Part shown: piece by piece, positions 61,620 through 64,000 of the stretch
Layout: every line of letters begins with the position of its first letter
How positions within the stretch are numbered: position 1 is the first letter of the stretch
Source: a bacterium
Lineage (GTDB): Bacteria > Patescibacteria > Dojkabacteria > JAKAPS01 > JAJZLI01
Assembly (NCBI GenBank): GCA_021846685.1
Contig: JAJZWL010000001.1
Span: 65,251-129,250, forward strand
Length of the DNA stretch: 64,000 nt
Direction of reading: 5' to 3'
The notes under the pieces: model-generated
What the model saw: only the letters and a program-made list of their open reading frames with translations
Told to the model about the DNA's origin: nothing
Databases searched by the model: none
Program-made: the position numbers and the translations under genes

Positions 61620-62460
61620 TATAAAAACAATGAAGACATATAATCCAGTAACACCTACGTTAAGGCATACTGTATTGGTTTCTAAAGATGGAGTAAGGAA
61701 AAATAATCCAGAAAAATCTTTATTAAAGAAGTTAAAATCTCACTCAGGTAGAAATTCTAGAGGAGTAATCACAGTAAGGCATCAGGGCGGAGGAGTAAAG
61801 AGAATGTATAGAATTATTGATTTTAAAAGAGATAAATATGATATACCTTCTAAAGTTGCAAGAATAGAATATGATCCATATAGAACCGCTAGAATAGCTT
61901 TATTACACTATACAGACGGAGAAAAAAGGTATATAATTGCTCCTGTTGGGCTTAAAGAAGGAGACTCTGTTATTTCTGGGAATAATGTTCCAATAGAAAT
62001 TGGAAATTCACTTCCCTTGAGAAATATACCAATAGGTTCTGAGATATATAATATTGAGCTTACTAAAGGTAGAGGTGGAATTTTAGTTAGAAGCGCAGGA
62101 AATGCCGCAAAGTTACAATCAATAGAGAATGATATAGCATTGGTTAAACTTCCTTCAGGAGAAGTAAGATATATCAGAGCTGAAAATTTTGCTAGTCTTG
62201 GTAGAGTTGGAAATACTGATCATGGAAATCAGAAGCTTGGAAAAGCAGGTAGGTCAAGGTATTTGGGAATAAGACCTTCAGTAAGAGGTATGGCTATGCA
62301 TCCTAATCAGCATCCTCATGGAGGAGGAGAAGGAAAGGGACAAGTCGGAGGTATATCTAAAGATCTTTGGGGTCACAGAAGAGGAACTAAAACTAGAAGG
62401 AATAAAAGGACAGAAAAGTATATATTAATTACCAGAAAAGGTAGAAGATTAAAGAGATAA
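61606..62460 (+). CDS. rplB: 50S ribosomal protein L2
   Basis: A 284-residue protein needed for peptidyl-transferase activity. Signatures: SHSGRNSRGVITVRHQGGGV, VARIEYDPYRTARIALLHY, and the C-terminal VRGMAMHPNQHPHGGGEGKG with the conserved His. The start is either 61606 or the Met at 61630 (MKTYNPVTPTLR), which fits family N-termini better. Confidence 0.96.
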   Translation: MKKNNIKTMKTYNPVTPTLRHTVLVSKDGVRKNNPEKSLLKKLKSHSGRNSRGVITVRHQGGGVKRMYRIIDFKRDKYDIPSKVARIEYDPYRTARIALLHYTDGEKRYIIAPVGLKEGDSVISGNNVPIEIGNSLPLRNIPIGSEIYNIELTKGRGGILVRSAGNAAKLQSIENDIALVKLPSGEVRYIRAENFASLGRVGNTDHGNQKLGKAGRSRYLGIRPSVRGMAMHPNQHPHGGGEGKGQVGGISKDLWGHRRGTKTRRNKRTEKYILITRKGRRLKR

Positions 62461-62463
62461 ATT

Positions 62464-62766
62464 ATGTCAAGATCAAGTAAAAAAGGTCCTTACGTAGACC
62501 AAAAATTATTAAAAAAGATATTAAGACAGAAAGAGAGTGGAGATAGAAAGCCTATCAAAACTTGGGCTAGAAACTGTACTATTGCGCCTGAAATGGTAGG
62601 ATTTACTATCGCAGTACATAATGGGAGACATCATATTCCTGTTTTAGTGAATGAATCAATGGTAGGACATAAATTAGGTGAGTTTTCTATAACAAGGACA
62701 TTTAGAGGTCATAGTAAAAAGGGTAAAATTGCTCAATCACATGGTAGTGTAGGAAGAGTTGAATAA
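62464..62766 (+). CDS. rpsS: 30S ribosomal protein S19
   Basis: A 100-residue protein: SRSSKKGPYVDQKLLKKI, ARNCTIAPEMVGFTIAVHNG, GHKLGEFSITRTFRGHSKKG. Located 3 bp after rplB. Confidence 0.97.
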   Translation: MSRSSKKGPYVDQKLLKKILRQKESGDRKPIKTWARNCTIAPEMVGFTIAVHNGRHHIPVLVNESMVGHKLGEFSITRTFRGHSKKGKIAQSHGSVGRVE

Positions 62767-62783
62767 TATAGAATATATAAAAT

Positions 62784-63143
62784 ATGGAAAATAAAAAAAT
62801 AGCATTAGCAAAAATTAAAAACATAAAAGGATCTGCAAGAAAGACTAGATTGGTTGTGAATGCTATTAGAAAATTATCTCCAGAGGTTGCTTTGGAAAAT
62901 TTGCAATTTATGAATTATAGAAATTCTGAAGTTGTTTCTAAAGTTATAAAAACTGCTATTAATAATGCTAATCTTTCAAAGATGCAAACTCCATATAAGT
63001 TTGAAGAGATAAGAGTAGATGAAGGTATAACAAGAAAGGGATTAAGGTTTAAGGGTAGGGCTAATGTTGAAATCTTAAGTAAGAGATATTGTAATATTAC
63101 TGTTAAAATTAGTGAATTAAAAAAAGATGGGAAGGAAAGTTAA
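62784..63143 (+). CDS. rplV: 50S ribosomal protein L22
   Basis: A 119-residue protein lining the exit tunnel: IKGSARKTRLVVNAIRKLSP, ALENLQFMNYRNSEVVSKVI, then the beta-hairpin region RVDEGITRKGLRFKGRANVE. The usual PRARGRA hairpin is written RKGLRFKGRA. Overlaps rpsC by 17 bp. Confidence 0.96.
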   Translation: MENKKIALAKIKNIKGSARKTRLVVNAIRKLSPEVALENLQFMNYRNSEVVSKVIKTAINNANLSKMQTPYKFEEIRVDEGITRKGLRFKGRANVEILSKRYCNITVKISELKKDGKES

Positions 63144-63780
63144 TCCTGTAGGATTCAGGATAGGAATAAATAAAAATTATAAATCTTTATGGTTTGCTGA
63201 GGGAGATATATACAAAAAACAGCTCCAGGAAGATTTAAATGTTAGAAAATTTCTTAAAAAATCTTTGAAATCTGCGGGAATAGGAGAAATTACTATAAAA
63301 AGGTCTTTAAATAATGTAATTATAGATATTTCTGTCGCAAGGCCAGGGGTAGTTATAGGAAAAGGTGGTCAAGGTTTGGAAGATTTAAAAAAGACACTAG
63401 ATGTAATGTTTGGAAGTGGTGTACATTTAGATGTTCACGATATCAAAAAGCCAGAGTTATGTGCTATGATTGTCTCTCAAAATATTGTTGATGGAGTATT
63501 GAAAAGGATGTCAGCAAAATTTTTGATGGAAAGAGAATTGATTAAAATTAGGGAGGGAGGAGCATTAGGTGCTAAAATACAGGTGTCAGGAAGAGTTAAT
63601 GGATCTGAAATTCATAGAACTGATAAAGTAAAATTTGGATCAGTTCCACTTCAGACACTTAGAGCAGATATAGATTATTCTGATAATTATGCTAAAACAA
63701 AAAGTTTTGGTGTTTTAGGTGTAAAGGTTTGGATCTATAAAGGAGAAAAAAATTATATGGATGAGGATACTGGATCATGA
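63127..63780 (+). CDS. rpsC: 30S ribosomal protein S3
   Basis: A 217-residue protein with an N-terminal KH domain (SVARPGVVIGKGGQGLEDLK) and the S3 C-terminal domain (IREGGALGAKIQVSGRVNGS, DYSDNYAKTKSFGVLGVKVW). Part of the mRNA entry channel. Its stop overlaps the rplP start (ATGA). Confidence 0.97.
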   Translation: MGRKVNPVGFRIGINKNYKSLWFAEGDIYKKQLQEDLNVRKFLKKSLKSAGIGEITIKRSLNNVIIDISVARPGVVIGKGGQGLEDLKKTLDVMFGSGVHLDVHDIKKPELCAMIVSQNIVDGVLKRMSAKFLMERELIKIREGGALGAKIQVSGRVNGSEIHRTDKVKFGSVPLQTLRADIDYSDNYAKTKSFGVLGVKVWIYKGEKNYMDEDTGS

Positions 63781-64000
63781 TAATGCAACCAAAAAGACAA
63801 AAATATAGAAGAACTTTTAGAGGTGATCTTACTAAGGTTGCTAGTAATGGTTATACTTTGAGCTTTGGAGAATATGGACTAAAAGCTATGACTTCTGGGT
63901 TGATGACTGCAAGGCAAATTGAGTCTGCAAGGAAAACCATTACACATTATACTAAGAGAGGTGGTAAAATATGGATAAGAGTTTTTCCATATATGCCTCT
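63777..64000 (+). CDS. rplP: 50S ribosomal protein L16 (3' end outside window)
   Basis: The first 74 residues are visible: MIMQPKRQKYRRTFRGDL, then GYTLSFGEYGLKAM, SGLMTARQIESARKTI and KIWIRVFPYMPL, the conserved L16 N-terminal region. The start at 63777 overlaps the rpsC stop; ATG 63783 (MQPKRQKYR) is also possible. The gene continues past the right edge, as expected for the S10 operon order. Confidence 0.95.
   Translation, partial: MIMQPKRQKYRRTFRGDLTKVASNGYTLSFGEYGLKAMTSGLMTARQIESARKTITHYTKRGGKIWIRVFPYMP

Overview
This is an AT-rich (roughly 30% G+C by eye) bacterial chromosome segment with standard stop usage (TGA is a stop, for example at the rplC/rplD overlap). Compact operons, few Shine-Dalgarno sequences, a VirB4-type pilus/secretion ATPase with a sortase beside it, a transketolase split into two genes, a protease-less Lon-like ATPase and almost no biosynthetic genes point to a small-genome bacterium of the Candidate Phyla Radiation (Patescibacteria) type. 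The exact phylum cannot be read from the window.

Layout. 1-5.1 kb: end of a surface/secretion locus (repeat-rich protein, TraC-like protein, VirB4 ATPase, sortase). 5.2-14.7 kb: housekeeping (dnaJ, family-4 uracil-DNA glycosylase, Lon-like AAA+ protein, VIT1-type transporter, nusA, infB, a DHH-like protein, pnp, rpsO). 14.7-16.3 kb: a decayed hydrolase fragment and a lytic-transglycosylase-like protein. 16.5-26.9 kb: a mostly co-directional metabolic run (glycerate 2-kinase, split transketolase, FAD-linked oxidase, amino-acid permease, uppS, RNase J, flavin reductase, XRE/S24-like regulator, Gre-like protein). 26.9-32.8 kb: membrane/secreted unknowns, 4-alpha-glucanotransferase (GH77), HAD nucleotidase-like protein.

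33-54 kb is an accessory region of toxin-antitoxin-like operons: two AbiEi/AbiEii pairs, three RelB/RelE-type pairs, a Fic protein and a DUF433/DUF5615 pair whose toxin is split by an IS3-family element. A queuosine-salvage (Qng1-like) gene, a winged-helix/phosphoribosyltransferase regulator and two paralogous alpha/beta hydrolases also lie here. Each toxin operon begins just 3' of a tRNA-Ser gene, or of a short repeat that copies the T-loop and acceptor end of a tRNA-Ser, and is transcribed away from it. Three tRNA-Ser genes (GCU, CGA, UGA) anchor three such runs. The repeats are mosaics whose left and right halves have been exchanged at the tRNA 3' end, as expected of a site-specific recombination site. 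I read this as an integron-like array of toxin-antitoxin cassettes that uses serine-tRNA 3' ends as attachment sites. No recombinase is visible in the window. This is the main discovery candidate.

54-57 kb holds relics (transposase tail, duplicated LRR-type fragment, ParA/ParB-like pseudogene) among a LytM peptidase and a GNAT-like protein. 57.7-64 kb returns to housekeeping: a YgjP-type metallopeptidase, tuf with an unusual four-cysteine insert, and the S10 ribosomal operon (rpsJ-rplC-rplD-rplW-rplB-rpsS-rplV-rpsC-rplP), which runs off the right edge.
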